Shown here in pieces: positions 40,894-49,436 of a DNA stretch of 49,436 nt. The stretch is from an uncultured Dialister sp. GTDB lineage: Bacteria > Bacillota > Negativicutes > Veillonellales > Dialisteraceae. Made by a program: the position numbers and the translations under genes. Positions within the stretch are counted from its first letter, which is position 1. Every line of letters begins with the position of its first letter. The notes beneath the pieces are model-generated. The model was not told the DNA's origin. It ran no database searches and was given only the letters and a program-made list of their open reading frames with translations. The stretch is taken from positions 1 to 49,436 of the forward strand of contig CAKPUX010000008.1 in assembly GCA_934193095.1 (NCBI GenBank), in the 5' to 3' direction.

Positions 40894-43800
40894 TTGGCTA
40901 GCAGAATCAAATGGTGGATCAATGGTATCGCAGCATTTATTTTCATCATGCTCTGTATCATTTATCTGCTGATCCGTCCGATCATCACACAGAATCTGGA
41001 ACCTGTCATCAAAGACGCGGCAGGGGAGCACATCAATGGTACCCTGACGTGGACCATGATGGATCTGGATCCGAACTATGACCTTTCCTTCACCGACCTG
41101 GAGCTGAAGGACGCGAAAGGAGAGGTTGTGTTCAAGTCGCCCTCTTTGGCGATCGGATGGTCTGCTTCTGCGCTGTATAACTATGCCTTCAAAGACGGTG
41201 GCATTGCTGATGTAGTAAAGACGGTGACTATTGAGGATCCGGAGGTCCATCTCGCCAAGACGGAAGATGGACTGTGGAATGTAGAGAAGATTCTAAAACC
41301 ATCGGACTCTTCGGACAACGGTACTTTCACAGGACAGGTCATCGTGAAGGACGGGAAGGCTTCCATCTCTGCACCGGATATTGGTTCGTATGATTTCACT
41401 TCGCTGGGAGGCACGCTCGGCTGGGACAGCAAGGGTACGATCACAGGCTCTTTTGCGGGAGAGGCATTTGACAGCCATTTCAAGGGAGACGTGAAGTACA
41501 CGAATACGAATAACATGGAAATCAGTCTGGAAACGGATCCGGTTTCCCTTACCTCGTTGAAGCCGCTCTTAGAGCAGTTCCCACAGATTTCTTCAAAACT
41601 TGATATAGACAAAGGGACAGGACAGGTGACAAGCGCCAAGATCTGGAAAAGTGATGGCGCTGTCGCTTATCATGTCCAAGGCTCTATCAAAGATGCTGCT
41701 CTTCGCTATGATCATTTTATTCTGGCTGACGGAGCAGCCTTTTTTGATATTGAAAATGGTGAAGCTGTCATCACCGAAGCAGCCGTAAAGGTCAATGGGC
41801 AGACATTCACCGGGGATGCGAAGGTCCTTTTTGACGTGGACGATCCGATCCTGATGGGACATGTGACTCTGAAGGATATCAAGGCGGAAGAGCTGCTGCC
41901 GGAGAAAGGCGCCACCGGAGTCGTTTCCGGCAGCTTAGATATTTCGGGGACGATGGGAGATCCTTTCGTGTCCGGCGAAGCCCATGTGAAGGACGGGCAG
42001 TATGAGGATCTTTCTGTCAAAGAGGCGAATGTGCGCTTTGTTTATGGAGAGGATCGGATCTCGATCCCCTATCTGAAGGCACAGATGGCGGGCGGTCTTC
42101 TGATCGGCGAAGGCTCATATACTATGACAAGCGGGGCCTTTGAAGGCGAAGCCGCCGGAGAGCATATCGACCTTTCTTCTCTTCCGGTCGGGATTTCTGC
42201 TTCCGGCATTGTGAGCGGATCGGGGAAGGCGAAGGGCACCTATAAGGAAGGCGCACTGTCTTTGGAAATGGCTTCCGGAGAGATGGATGGCGCGGGTCTT
42301 TCGTATGAGAATATGGCAGCCGGCAAGGTTTCCGGCTTTGGTAGTTACCGTGATGGTGACTGGCATGGCGTTTTCTATGGCATGGATCTTTCGTATGATG
42401 GGATGTCCATGGATACCCTCTCGGGGGAGGCGACTTCGCGCGGCGGCGTGATGGATATCGCGTATCTGACTGGCACATCCGGCGAAGGCGCATTCACCGT
42501 GAAGGGGACATATGGGCGGTCCCTCTCGCTCTCGGGCGAGGTATCGTCCATCGACCTTTCTGCGCTTTCCGGCCTTTCGGGGATGGATATGACCGGACGT
42601 CTCTTCGGCCGGTTCGTAGTCAGCGGGAGCAGGGAGGATCCATACGGCTCGGCAGATTTCACAGCGCAGGATGGGGAGATCCGTGGCATCTCCTTTGACC
42701 GTATCGAAGGACATGTATCGCTGGGAGATCAGCTGGCGACTATCACTTCGCTTCGCTGGGAAGGGCCGGACGGCAAGCATACCGTGAAGGGGACCGTCGG
42801 TCTCTTTGCGCCGCACCCTCTCACGCTCACCATCGATACCGACAAGACACGCATCGAGAAACTGCTTGCGCTTGCCGGAGAGGACTACCCGGTGACGGGA
42901 TGGGTCGAAAATACCATGACCGTCACTGGCACGATGGAAGCGCCGCAGGTGAAAGGCGATTTTCTGGCCTTCGACGGTTCGGTCATGGGTGAGCTTTTCC
43001 AGAGCATCTCCGGCGAATATACCTATGATGGAAATGACATCACCCTGAAAAACGGCCTCGCCTATATCTACGATGGTACAGCCATCGTGAGCGGTACGGT
43101 GAAGCCAGACATGATCGATATGGATGTGTCACTCAATGATATCAGCCTTTCGTGGATGCTTCCGGGACGCGGCGCAGACGGCAAGGTCAATATGCGCGGG
43201 CATGTATCCGGAACGATGGAAGATCCGGCCTTTGAAGGGACGATTTCCTCCAGGCAGATCTCTGTCGGCGGCACTTCCATTTATATGGCCTCTGCCGGCA
43301 TTTGCTATCAGAACCATGTCGTAAGCCTTGATGACGGTATATTCAACCAGAAGAATGGCCATTTCGAATGGAGAGGCAGCTATCACATGGATTCCCATGT
43401 GCTGCAGGGCTTTCTCCGATTTAAGGAATGGAATATCAAGGAGATCATGCGTCTTTTCAAGCTGCCTGAGTCCGCTGCGGATGGTGCTGTCAATGGCGGC
43501 ATGCAGATCGGAGGGACACTGGAGAATCCCAGCATCGACTTTAAAGCAGATTTCCTGGGAGGGCATCTGGGGGATACACCTGTCGGTCAGGGAGCGATCG
43601 ATTTCTCCTACCTAAATGGGGCGCTCTCGATCCGTAAGTTTCATCTTCCTGTAGGAGATGGACTGCTCGCAGCAGAAGGCTCTATGAATAGCGATGGGGA
43701 GCTCGCCATCCAGCTCGCAGCCAAAGACATGGAGATGTCCTGGCTGCCGCAGGTATTGGGACGAAATGACATACGGATGGGCGGTCGTCTGACGGCCGGA

Positions 43801-45276
43801 GTCGTTCTCAGCGGAAATAAGACATCGCCGGAAGCAGACATCTCGATCGGTATCGAGAATCCGAGCTACGGAGAAATCAGCTTTGACAGCTTCTCTCTGA
43901 TGGCGAATGCCAAGAGCAATGTCGTGACGCTGCAAAATGCACTGGTATCGAAGGGAAACTATCGTGCGAGTGCCAAGGGCATACTCCCCGGCAATCTTTT
44001 CACCGGCAGCACCACAGATGAGGCAGTGCCGCTTTCTGTTGATTTCAATCTCGATCAGGCAGATATGAATATTCTGGCTCTCTTCGGTAAAGCCGTGACG
44101 AGTGCGAGCGGCCCGATCAAGGGGCATGTACAGCTTGTCGGTGACTATCGTGACCCGGAGCTTAAGGGCAGCATCACAGCAAAGAATGGGGCGCTCAGTC
44201 TTATGACCATGAATGAAGTCATTCAGCCGATTGATCTGTCCTTACGATTTGATGGACATCGCGTGACATTTGATGGCAGTGCCTCCTTCGGCGGTGGCGG
44301 CGTCACTGCGAAGGGCTCTGCCGACTGGAAAGAAAAGGCGATCACGCATTATGATGGGGAAGTGCATATGCATACCCCTTCCATCGACTCTGCCTATTAC
44401 AAAGGGGCGGTCGATGCTGACTTTTCACTGGGTGAATTCATGGATCAGCTCGGTGTCACTGGCAAGATCTCTATCCACAATGCGACCTGCGAAGTGCCGC
44501 TCGCTCTCCTTGCGGAGAGCGGTGAGTCGTCGGCCAATTTCCTGACGAAGATCGACATAGCCATCGGAGACAATGTACGGCTCTACAGCAGCTCGCTCTA
44601 TGACCTCATGATCAAAGGAAATATTTCGATGATGGGCCATTTCCGCGAACCGATCATGACGGGCCGCGTGAATGTAGAAAAAGGAACGGTCAAGATCAAT
44701 ACCACGGAATTCAAGATCGATCAGGCCAATGCTGTCTGGGGTGGTACCCCCGGCTCCTTCCTGCCTGTCATCCATGCGCGTGCAGATACCAAGGTCGGTC
44801 ATTACAATATCAAAGCCGAGCTGGATGGACTGCCCGGTGATATGAAGACGACCTTCCACAGTGATCCTGCGCTGAATGATTCGCAGATCATCATGCTGCT
44901 GACGCTCCATCAGGATCCGACCAAGGATAAGGATGGCTCGATGCAGGGGGCGCTCTTCAATGCCGGCCTCACCATGCTCTTCGGAAATACAATGCAGGAC
45001 TTCCTCGCAGATAAGATCGGACTTGACCTCATCAGCATCACGTCGAACCTGACAGACTACTATGACAACATCGATGATAACAATGACAGCTACTACTACA
45101 TCAAGATCGGGAAGTACCTCTTCAATGATTTCATGCTGACTGCGACCATGGGAGTGAATAATGAGGAAAAGAGTTTGGGCTTCCATTATGATTTGAATTC
45201 GCGCGTCGGTCTCTCATCGTGGTATAATAGTAATCACGATAGTTACATCGGCAGCGATTGGAGCTTTAAATTCTAG
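40894..45276 (+). CDS. tamB: TamB/AsmA-like translocation and lipid-bridge protein
   Basis: 1460 residues. An N-terminal membrane helix (about 8-28) is followed by a very long repeat-poor beta-strand region with DIxGTxxxPxxxG-type segments (LDISGTMGDPFVSGEAHVKDG, MTVTGTMEAPQVKGDFLAF, IGGTLENPSIDFKADFLGG, LVGDYRDPELKGSITAKNG), typical of bridge-like TamB proteins. The C-terminal DUF490 region is from about 1170 to 1460, ending DWSFKF. Function: phospholipid traffic or barrel-protein assembly with BamA/TamA across the envelope. The start is TTG with TTTGGAG 9 bases upstream. It is the longest gene here. Confidence 0.93.
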   Translation: MASRIKWWINGIAAFIFIMLCIIYLLIRPIITQNLEPVIKDAAGEHINGTLTWTMMDLDPNYDLSFTDLELKDAKGEVVFKSPSLAIGWSASALYNYAFKDGGIADVVKTVTIEDPEVHLAKTEDGLWNVEKILKPSDSSDNGTFTGQVIVKDGKASISAPDIGSYDFTSLGGTLGWDSKGTITGSFAGEAFDSHFKGDVKYTNTNNMEISLETDPVSLTSLKPLLEQFPQISSKLDIDKGTGQVTSAKIWKSDGAVAYHVQGSIKDAALRYDHFILADGAAFFDIENGEAVITEAAVKVNGQTFTGDAKVLFDVDDPILMGHVTLKDIKAEELLPEKGATGVVSGSLDISGTMGDPFVSGEAHVKDGQYEDLSVKEANVRFVYGEDRISIPYLKAQMAGGLLIGEGSYTMTSGAFEGEAAGEHIDLSSLPVGISASGIVSGSGKAKGTYKEGALSLEMASGEMDGAGLSYENMAAGKVSGFGSYRDGDWHGVFYGMDLSYDGMSMDTLSGEATSRGGVMDIAYLTGTSGEGAFTVKGTYGRSLSLSGEVSSIDLSALSGLSGMDMTGRLFGRFVVSGSREDPYGSADFTAQDGEIRGISFDRIEGHVSLGDQLATITSLRWEGPDGKHTVKGTVGLFAPHPLTLTIDTDKTRIEKLLALAGEDYPVTGWVENTMTVTGTMEAPQVKGDFLAFDGSVMGELFQSISGEYTYDGNDITLKNGLAYIYDGTAIVSGTVKPDMIDMDVSLNDISLSWMLPGRGADGKVNMRGHVSGTMEDPAFEGTISSRQISVGGTSIYMASAGICYQNHVVSLDDGIFNQKNGHFEWRGSYHMDSHVLQGFLRFKEWNIKEIMRLFKLPESAADGAVNGGMQIGGTLENPSIDFKADFLGGHLGDTPVGQGAIDFSYLNGALSIRKFHLPVGDGLLAAEGSMNSDGELAIQLAAKDMEMSWLPQVLGRNDIRMGGRLTAGVVLSGNKTSPEADISIGIENPSYGEISFDSFSLMANAKSNVVTLQNALVSKGNYRASAKGILPGNLFTGSTTDEAVPLSVDFNLDQADMNILALFGKAVTSASGPIKGHVQLVGDYRDPELKGSITAKNGALSLMTMNEVIQPIDLSLRFDGHRVTFDGSASFGGGGVTAKGSADWKEKAITHYDGEVHMHTPSIDSAYYKGAVDADFSLGEFMDQLGVTGKISIHNATCEVPLALLAESGESSANFLTKIDIAIGDNVRLYSSSLYDLMIKGNISMMGHFREPIMTGRVNVEKGTVKINTTEFKIDQANAVWGGTPGSFLPVIHARADTKVGHYNIKAELDGLPGDMKTTFHSDPALNDSQIIMLLTLHQDPTKDKDGSMQGALFNAGLTMLFGNTMQDFLADKIGLDLISITSNLTDYYDNIDDNNDSYYYIKIGKYLFNDFMLTATMGVNNEEKSLGFHYDLNSRVGLSSWYNSNHDSYIGSDWSFKF

Positions 45277-45284
45277 GGTTAGCC

Positions 45285-45475
45285 AAAGGGGCGTGTCCCT
45301 TGATTGTGGATGAAAGCTCTGCTCGAATTAGGGATTAGGAATGGCGGTGCGCGCATAAAAAACAGAAGCGCCGCGGAGTATAAATAGGGCGATTCCCGAA
45401 AGTGGCATTTAAATCACCAGTCACTAGTCACAAGTCACTCGAGGCTCCTAATCCCTAATCCCTAGTCACTACTTT
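45285..45475 (-). repeat. Composite intergenic repeat, inverted orientation
   Basis: Minus-strand order: GGGATTAG and GTGACTAG units (about 45415-45472), the GC hairpin (about 45342-45377, one arm degenerate), and the end module (about 45290-45320). It lies between tamB and the sigma factor gene. Confidence 0.7.
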
Positions 45476-45527
45476 CGAAAACTCGGAAATGTGAATATGG
45501 TCAATATCAGTTACATGGAGTATTTCT

Positions 45528-46145
45528 ATGCTCGAAGAATACAAAGCCTGCCTGTCCCGTGTGACCTTGCTCAGCCGGGAGGAAGAGCAGGCACTTTGGA
45601 AAGAATACAAAGAGGAAGAGGAGATCGACGCGCGACAGCGTCTGATCGAGAATTACCAGCCACTTGTCTTCAAGGAGGCCGTCAAGTATGGCCTGCAGGA
45701 GGCGGTGACGATGGACCTTATTCAGGAAGGCACTGTAGGGCTCATGGAGGCTGTCGAGCGCTATGATCCTTTGGCCGGTGTCGCCTTCTCCCTGTATGCC
45801 ATCCATCGCATTCGCGGACGCATGCTGAATTTCCTGAATGCGAATAAAAAGGAGATACTTCTCAAGGACGGGGAGGAAGAGAAGGTCTTCCTTGCGCAGG
45901 CCATTCCCGATATGGCTTTCGAAAGTGCCGACCGTGAATCGCTGCATGCGGCAGTCGACATGGCGGTGCAGCGACTCTCTGCCAAAGAGCAGGATGTTAT
46001 CCGCTCGGTCTACCTGGCGGAGCAGACCGCCGCTGAGACTGCCGATGCCATGGGCGTCAGTCAGGCCTACGTCTACCGCCTCGAGAAACGCGGTATCCGG
46101 CGTCTGCGCGGGATGCTCTCGAAGCTGATCCATGAGAGAAAGTAA
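45528..46145 (+). CDS. Small sigma-70-family sigma factor
   Basis: 205 residues. Region 2 has LIENYQPLVFKEAVKYGLQEAVTMDLIQEGTVGLMEAVERYDPLAGVAFSLYAIHRIRGRM (about 39-99); region 4 has LSAKEQDVIRSVYL, then TAAETADAMGVSQAYVYRLEKRGIRRL (about 148-196) with a helix-turn-helix. Region 3 is short and region 1 is absent, so it is an alternative sigma of the SigF/SigH-like size class. The target regulon is unknown, but the gene sits among outer-membrane assembly genes. GGAG lies 9 bases before the ATG. 46146-46361 downstream has no gene. Confidence 0.85.
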   Translation: MLEEYKACLSRVTLLSREEEQALWKEYKEEEEIDARQRLIENYQPLVFKEAVKYGLQEAVTMDLIQEGTVGLMEAVERYDPLAGVAFSLYAIHRIRGRMLNFLNANKKEILLKDGEEEKVFLAQAIPDMAFESADRESLHAAVDMAVQRLSAKEQDVIRSVYLAEQTAAETADAMGVSQAYVYRLEKRGIRRLRGMLSKLIHERK

Positions 46146-46361
46146 GGGATGACGTGGCATAGCGTTTCTTGCGATCCCATTTTCGGCACCGCCTCGTTGC
46201 CCCGCTGAACCTATCGGAAAGAGTAAGATGGAACAGAAATCGGATCTCTGCGCCTCGGACCCTGTCAAACATATCATTCCAGCCTAAAAACACTCGCATT
46301 TCTGCAAGAATGCTTGAAAATACAAGAAAATGTGAAATAAATAATAATTTTGGATGTTCAC

Positions 46362-46390
46362 TTGTACTTCTAAAACACTGATTATATATA
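46362..46390 (+). promoter_or_regulatory. Promoter for the 46455 gene
   Basis: TTGTAC, 17-base spacer, TATATA, in an AT-rich stretch. Confidence 0.55.
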
Positions 46391-46454
46391 AGAATCATGT
46401 AACCAGTGGTTGGCAGAGATCGGAATGATTCCGGTTTTCTCAGCAGGAGGCAGT

Positions 46455-47027
46455 ATGTCGGGGGATACGCTGAAGAGAGTGAAGTCAGTGAAGAGGTGGC
46501 TGGAAAAGGCAGAAAATTCCTACTCCAACCATAAAGAACTGACAGGCGAGATGAATCTCATCATGGCGCAGGCAGAGATGCAGCGCCTGAAAGAGGTGAG
46601 AGGGACTTCGCCGCGGCGGAAGTGGATGCTTCGCGGCGGCGCGCTGGCTGTGGCAGGATTGCTTTTCCTCGGCGCCTCTTTTCTGAAGGACAGTTTTTTT
46701 GCACCTGCGCCTACTCCGGTAAGATCGGTGGAAACAGCAGTCACGACACCGACTACGGCGGTTGTGCCAGTCGAGGAAGCGGATAAGAAAGCCGAAGAGG
46801 TCCCTTCGGTATCTGCAGAGACTGTCACGACAGAACCGGTGGAAACGGATCCGCCAAAGCCAGATCCCGAGATGGTGCCGCCTGCTAAAGCAGCGCCCGT
46901 CGTCATGACGCCCGCGCCGGCTCCGGTGGAAGTCTCCGCCGTCACGAAGCCGGAGGTACCTGTCCTCTCCGATCAGGAGATCCAGCGTGTCGTAGGCGAA
47001 GCGGGAAGGGCCCTCCGAGGAAATTAA
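46455..47027 (+). CDS. Single-pass membrane protein, Pro/Thr-rich outside
   Basis: 190 residues from ATG 46455 (AGGAGG 4 bases upstream). A basic, helical cytoplasmic part (1-60), one membrane helix (about 63-82, GGALAVAGLLFLGASFL) and a Pro/Thr/Val/Glu-rich exported part (about 88-165: PTPVRSVETAV, PVETDPPKPDPEMVPPAKAAP). A short helix ends it (VLSDQEIQRVVGEAGRALRG). I do not recognise the family. The topology resembles an anti-sigma or TonB-like spacer protein. It lies between the sigma factor and bamA. Confidence 0.7.
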   Translation: MSGDTLKRVKSVKRWLEKAENSYSNHKELTGEMNLIMAQAEMQRLKEVRGTSPRRKWMLRGGALAVAGLLFLGASFLKDSFFAPAPTPVRSVETAVTTPTTAVVPVEEADKKAEEVPSVSAETVTTEPVETDPPKPDPEMVPPAKAAPVVMTPAPAPVEVSAVTKPEVPVLSDQEIQRVVGEAGRALRGN

Positions 47028-47210
47028 TGATAAGAAGGATTCCAGAGGGTCGAAGGGTCTCCCCCTTTAGGAGCTTCTGTCCTGCACCGAATCCATCAAT
47101 CCCAATGTTATTTAAGGAAATCACACGTTTTGGCAAGTATGCCAGATACCCATCTGTATTTCCATAAATATATAGAAATTCACCATCCAATACATGAGGA
47201 GGAATTTACG

Positions 47211-49190
47211 ATGACAGCAACATATAAGAAAGCACTGCTTGCCTCTGCGATCCTGTTTGCGCTTTCCGGCGCGGACGTCTTTGCGGAAGCACCGCAGATG
47301 ACCGGCTCCCAGAACGGCATGTCCCAGAGCTCCATGATCGATGTGAAGAGCGGTAAGGAAGCGGGCAAGACAGCTGAGATCTCCGACCAGACGGAAAAAG
47401 CGGAACCATCCATGGAAGTGAAGGAATCCCACCAGACCGTCGCAGTGGGCGATGCCTCGCTCTATCTTTCGGCGGACGATGACGCAGCCATCGAAGCACA
47501 TACAGGCAAGACCATTGCGCATGTTGACTTCGATGGGATTCCGGAAGAAGTCAAGACGAAGCTGTCCCCTCTTCTGCAGAGCAAACCGGGCAGCACCGTC
47601 ACGGCTGAGGGCATCCGCAATGATGTGGCATCTCTTGGCTCGACAGGTGTATTCTCTCAGATCCGTCCGAATTTCAAGGAAATCCCTGAAGGCGTGGACC
47701 TCACCTATGGTCTTGTCACAAATCCCATCGTTCGTGATGTGGAATTCACCGGCAATACTATCTTCACCTCTGACTATCTGAAGTCCATCCTGCAGGTGCC
47801 GGAGGGCAGCGTCCTGAACTTCGTCCTCGTGAACCAGAAGCTCAAGGAGATCGAAGATGCCTACCTCAAGCAGGGCTACATGCTCGTCTCCATCCCGAAT
47901 GTGGAAGTGACGCCGAAGGGCATCCTGAAAGTCCATATTTCCGAAGGTGTCATCGAAGATATCCAGCTCGTCGGCAATGATAAGACGAAGGACAAAGTCA
48001 TCCTCCGCGAACTCAAGATGAAGAAGGGCAAGCCCTTCAATAAATTCCAGGCAAGCCGCTCCATGGAAAGACTCTATAATCTGGGCTACTTTGAAGATGT
48101 CAACATGAAGCTGCTCCCCGGCAAAGAAAATGAACACAATGTCGTCATCGAGATTGATGTCGTTGAGCAGAAGACCGGTGTCATCACTGTCGGCGCCGGC
48201 TACTCGGACTCTGACGGTACAGTCGGCATCATCGAGCTCGGTGATACGAACTTCCGCGGCACAGGCGATAAGGTCAATTTCCACTGGGAATTCGGCGGCG
48301 CCGGCAACGGTAAGAACTATACCATCTCCTACACCCGCCCGTGGATCAATTCCAACGGTGACTCCCTCGGTGCTTCCATCTTCAATCGTATCTATGAATA
48401 CGATGACTATGATTCGAACGGCGATACCGTCGCAGAATACGATAAGAGAAGAAGCGGCTGGAACCTCACCTGGGGACGCCAGAATGGCGAATATCGCACG
48501 AACTACTTTACCTTCGAAAGTGCGAAGGAAAAATACGATGACCATGACGGTTTCGAATGGGGCAGCGTAGCAACCGATAAGGGACATACCAAAAAGGATT
48601 ATAGCGATGACTGGTACAAAGCCATCATGGAGAATTTCGGTACCACGAACAGCTTCACCTTCTCGCACGTCTTCGATAACCGCGATAACTACTTCAATGC
48701 CAGCAAGGGCCGCCGCATCTCCTTCTCTACCCAGTGGGGCGGCCATGGCCTTGGCGGTGACTATGATTTCTACAAGTTCACGACAGAAGGCCGCTTCTAC
48801 AAGGGTCTCGGCAATGGTCACATCCTTGCGCTCCGTCTGCAGGGCGGCTACATCGACGGTGACGTCTCCTATGGCAACCTCTTCGACCTCGGTGGTTCGA
48901 ATACGCTTCGCGGCTATGAGGATGACCAGTTCAAGGGCAAGAAAATGTACGCTGCGACACTGGAATATCGTTTCCCGATCGCCAAGAAAGTACAGGGCGT
49001 CCTCTTTACCGATGGCGGCAGCACCTGGGGCATCGATAACGGACAGATCCCGTGGTATGAAGATGATGATGGCTTCCAGTGGTCTTGCGGCGTAGGTCTG
49101 CGTCTCCAGACACCGATCGGACCGATCCGTCTTGACTATGGCCACGGGGATAAGAATAAATTCCACTTCAGCTTCGGCACACAGTTCTGA
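47211..49190 (+). CDS. bamA: BamA/OMP85-family outer-membrane assembly protein
   Basis: 659 residues from ATG 47211 (GAGGAGG 8 bases upstream). A signal peptide ends near Ala25 (SGADVFAEA). A linker (about 26-100) leads to three POTRA-like domains (about 104-180, 181-255, 256-330; VRDVEFTGNTIFTSDYLKSI, then GYFEDVNMKLLPG). The 16-strand barrel region is from about 335 to 659, with the conserved lid-loop RGYE motif near residue 567 and terminal Phe (FHFSFGTQF). It inserts barrel proteins into the outer membrane. It has fewer POTRA domains than the five of E. coli BamA, as in other Negativicutes. Confidence 0.94.
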   Translation: MTATYKKALLASAILFALSGADVFAEAPQMTGSQNGMSQSSMIDVKSGKEAGKTAEISDQTEKAEPSMEVKESHQTVAVGDASLYLSADDDAAIEAHTGKTIAHVDFDGIPEEVKTKLSPLLQSKPGSTVTAEGIRNDVASLGSTGVFSQIRPNFKEIPEGVDLTYGLVTNPIVRDVEFTGNTIFTSDYLKSILQVPEGSVLNFVLVNQKLKEIEDAYLKQGYMLVSIPNVEVTPKGILKVHISEGVIEDIQLVGNDKTKDKVILRELKMKKGKPFNKFQASRSMERLYNLGYFEDVNMKLLPGKENEHNVVIEIDVVEQKTGVITVGAGYSDSDGTVGIIELGDTNFRGTGDKVNFHWEFGGAGNGKNYTISYTRPWINSNGDSLGASIFNRIYEYDDYDSNGDTVAEYDKRRSGWNLTWGRQNGEYRTNYFTFESAKEKYDDHDGFEWGSVATDKGHTKKDYSDDWYKAIMENFGTTNSFTFSHVFDNRDNYFNASKGRRISFSTQWGGHGLGGDYDFYKFTTEGRFYKGLGNGHILALRLQGGYIDGDVSYGNLFDLGGSNTLRGYEDDQFKGKKMYAATLEYRFPIAKKVQGVLFTDGGSTWGIDNGQIPWYEDDDGFQWSCGVGLRLQTPIGPIRLDYGHGDKNKFHFSFGTQF

Positions 49191-49196
49191 TTTGAA

Positions 49197-49436
49197 TGCG
49201 AAATGAGAAATGGTGGTGCGGCGCCATACATAAAGCGCCGCAGCTCCGATTTTTCCCGCTTTCCTGTGGAAGGAGGTGCCCGCAGGGGCGCAATGCTATT
49301 AAGTTAAGCGGCAGAACATTCTTGGCTCCCCATCGGGGGAGCTGCCCGAAGGGCTGAGGGGGCAGCACTACGGTAGTAAATGCAAATGTTGAACTATCGA
49401 TAGAAACGAACCATTCAACATTGTTCGTTATACCGC
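49197..49436. repeat. Repeat-only segment at window end
   Basis: GAAATGAGAAATGGTGGTGCGGCGC (tract plus hairpin), a GGAAGGAGGTGCCCGCAGGGGCG module, then the ATTAAGTTAAGCGGCAGAAC unit with CCCCATCGGGGGAGCTGCCC and a TATCGATAG stretch. The unit matches 11551-11707 and runs out of the window. Confidence 0.7.

Noticed and set aside
47109..47125. Another MITE end (TTTAAGGAAATCA) upstream of bamA
   Set aside because: Only about 12 bases match one terminal repeat and there is no partner repeat; could be chance.
47121..49166. 681-residue minus-strand frame opposite bamA
   Set aside because: Shadow of bamA, which has signal peptide, POTRA domains and terminal Phe.

Overview
The window is a chromosomal segment of a diderm (two-membrane) Firmicute, most likely class Negativicutes, family Veillonellaceae. 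A Dialister-like genus is my guess and is not proven. Gram-positive-lineage traits are a T-box leader upstream of split glyQ/glyS, RNase Y, RlmH, a Ktr/Trk potassium system and a SCIFF ranthipeptide pair. An outer membrane is shown by BamA, TamB, a TolC-family protein and MlaE/MlaF/MlaD. Most of the window is ordinary housekeeping and envelope chromosome. The unusual feature is the DNA between genes, which is filled with mosaic dispersed repeats.

Layout. 1-3.6 kb: DUF362 protein, tRNA-Thr, tRNA-Pro/tRNA-Gly pair, and an internally duplicated protein of unknown function. 3.8-6.6 kb: unknown membrane-anchored protein, then SCIFF peptide precursor and its radical SAM maturase. 7.1-11.2 kb: second, almost identical tRNA-Pro/tRNA-Gly pair, a glycine T-box leader, glyQ and glyS. 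11.3-18.5 kb, minus strand: sugar-efflux MFS transporter, uracil-DNA-glycosylase-family protein, two ArnT-like glycosyltransferases and a DedA protein. 18.9-21 kb: two orphan amino-acid-type substrate-binding lipoproteins separated by a MITE-like element. 21.3-24 kb: HD-GYP-like protein, small GNAT protein, metallo-beta-lactamase-fold hydrolase and small membrane protein. 24.2-31.1 kb: RNase Y behind a long structured leader, HtrA protease, RlmH, CBS-pair protein and TrkH/TrkA-type potassium uptake. 31.3-36.2 kb: murA, translationally coupled MreB/Mbl homologue, a secreted biotinyl/lipoyl-fold mini-protein and an S55 (SpoIVB-type) peptidase-domain protein. 36.5-49.2 kb: outer-membrane cluster mlaE-mlaF-mlaD, tolC-family gene, tamB, small sigma factor, a single-pass proline-rich protein and bamA.

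How it fits together. MlaEFD, TamB, TolC and BamA form one block for outer-membrane lipid traffic and protein assembly, and MlaD carries its own C-terminal beta-strand-rich domain. murA plus the MreB homologue couple peptidoglycan precursor synthesis to cell shape. The DedA/ArnT-like block suggests undecaprenyl-phosphate-linked sugar transfer to a surface molecule.

Most notable observations: (1) composite intergenic repeats of 150-300 bp built from fixed modules, whose edges abut promoters and which supply the stop codons of at least two genes; (2) a promoter-driven, multi-hairpin leader upstream of rny that I cannot assign to a known class; (3) a second structured transcript candidate near 22.6 kb; (4) a MITE-like family seen in full, truncated and minimal states; (5) an S55 protein whose Ser motif precedes its His motif. 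Function calls come from motif recognition by eye; no database search was possible.
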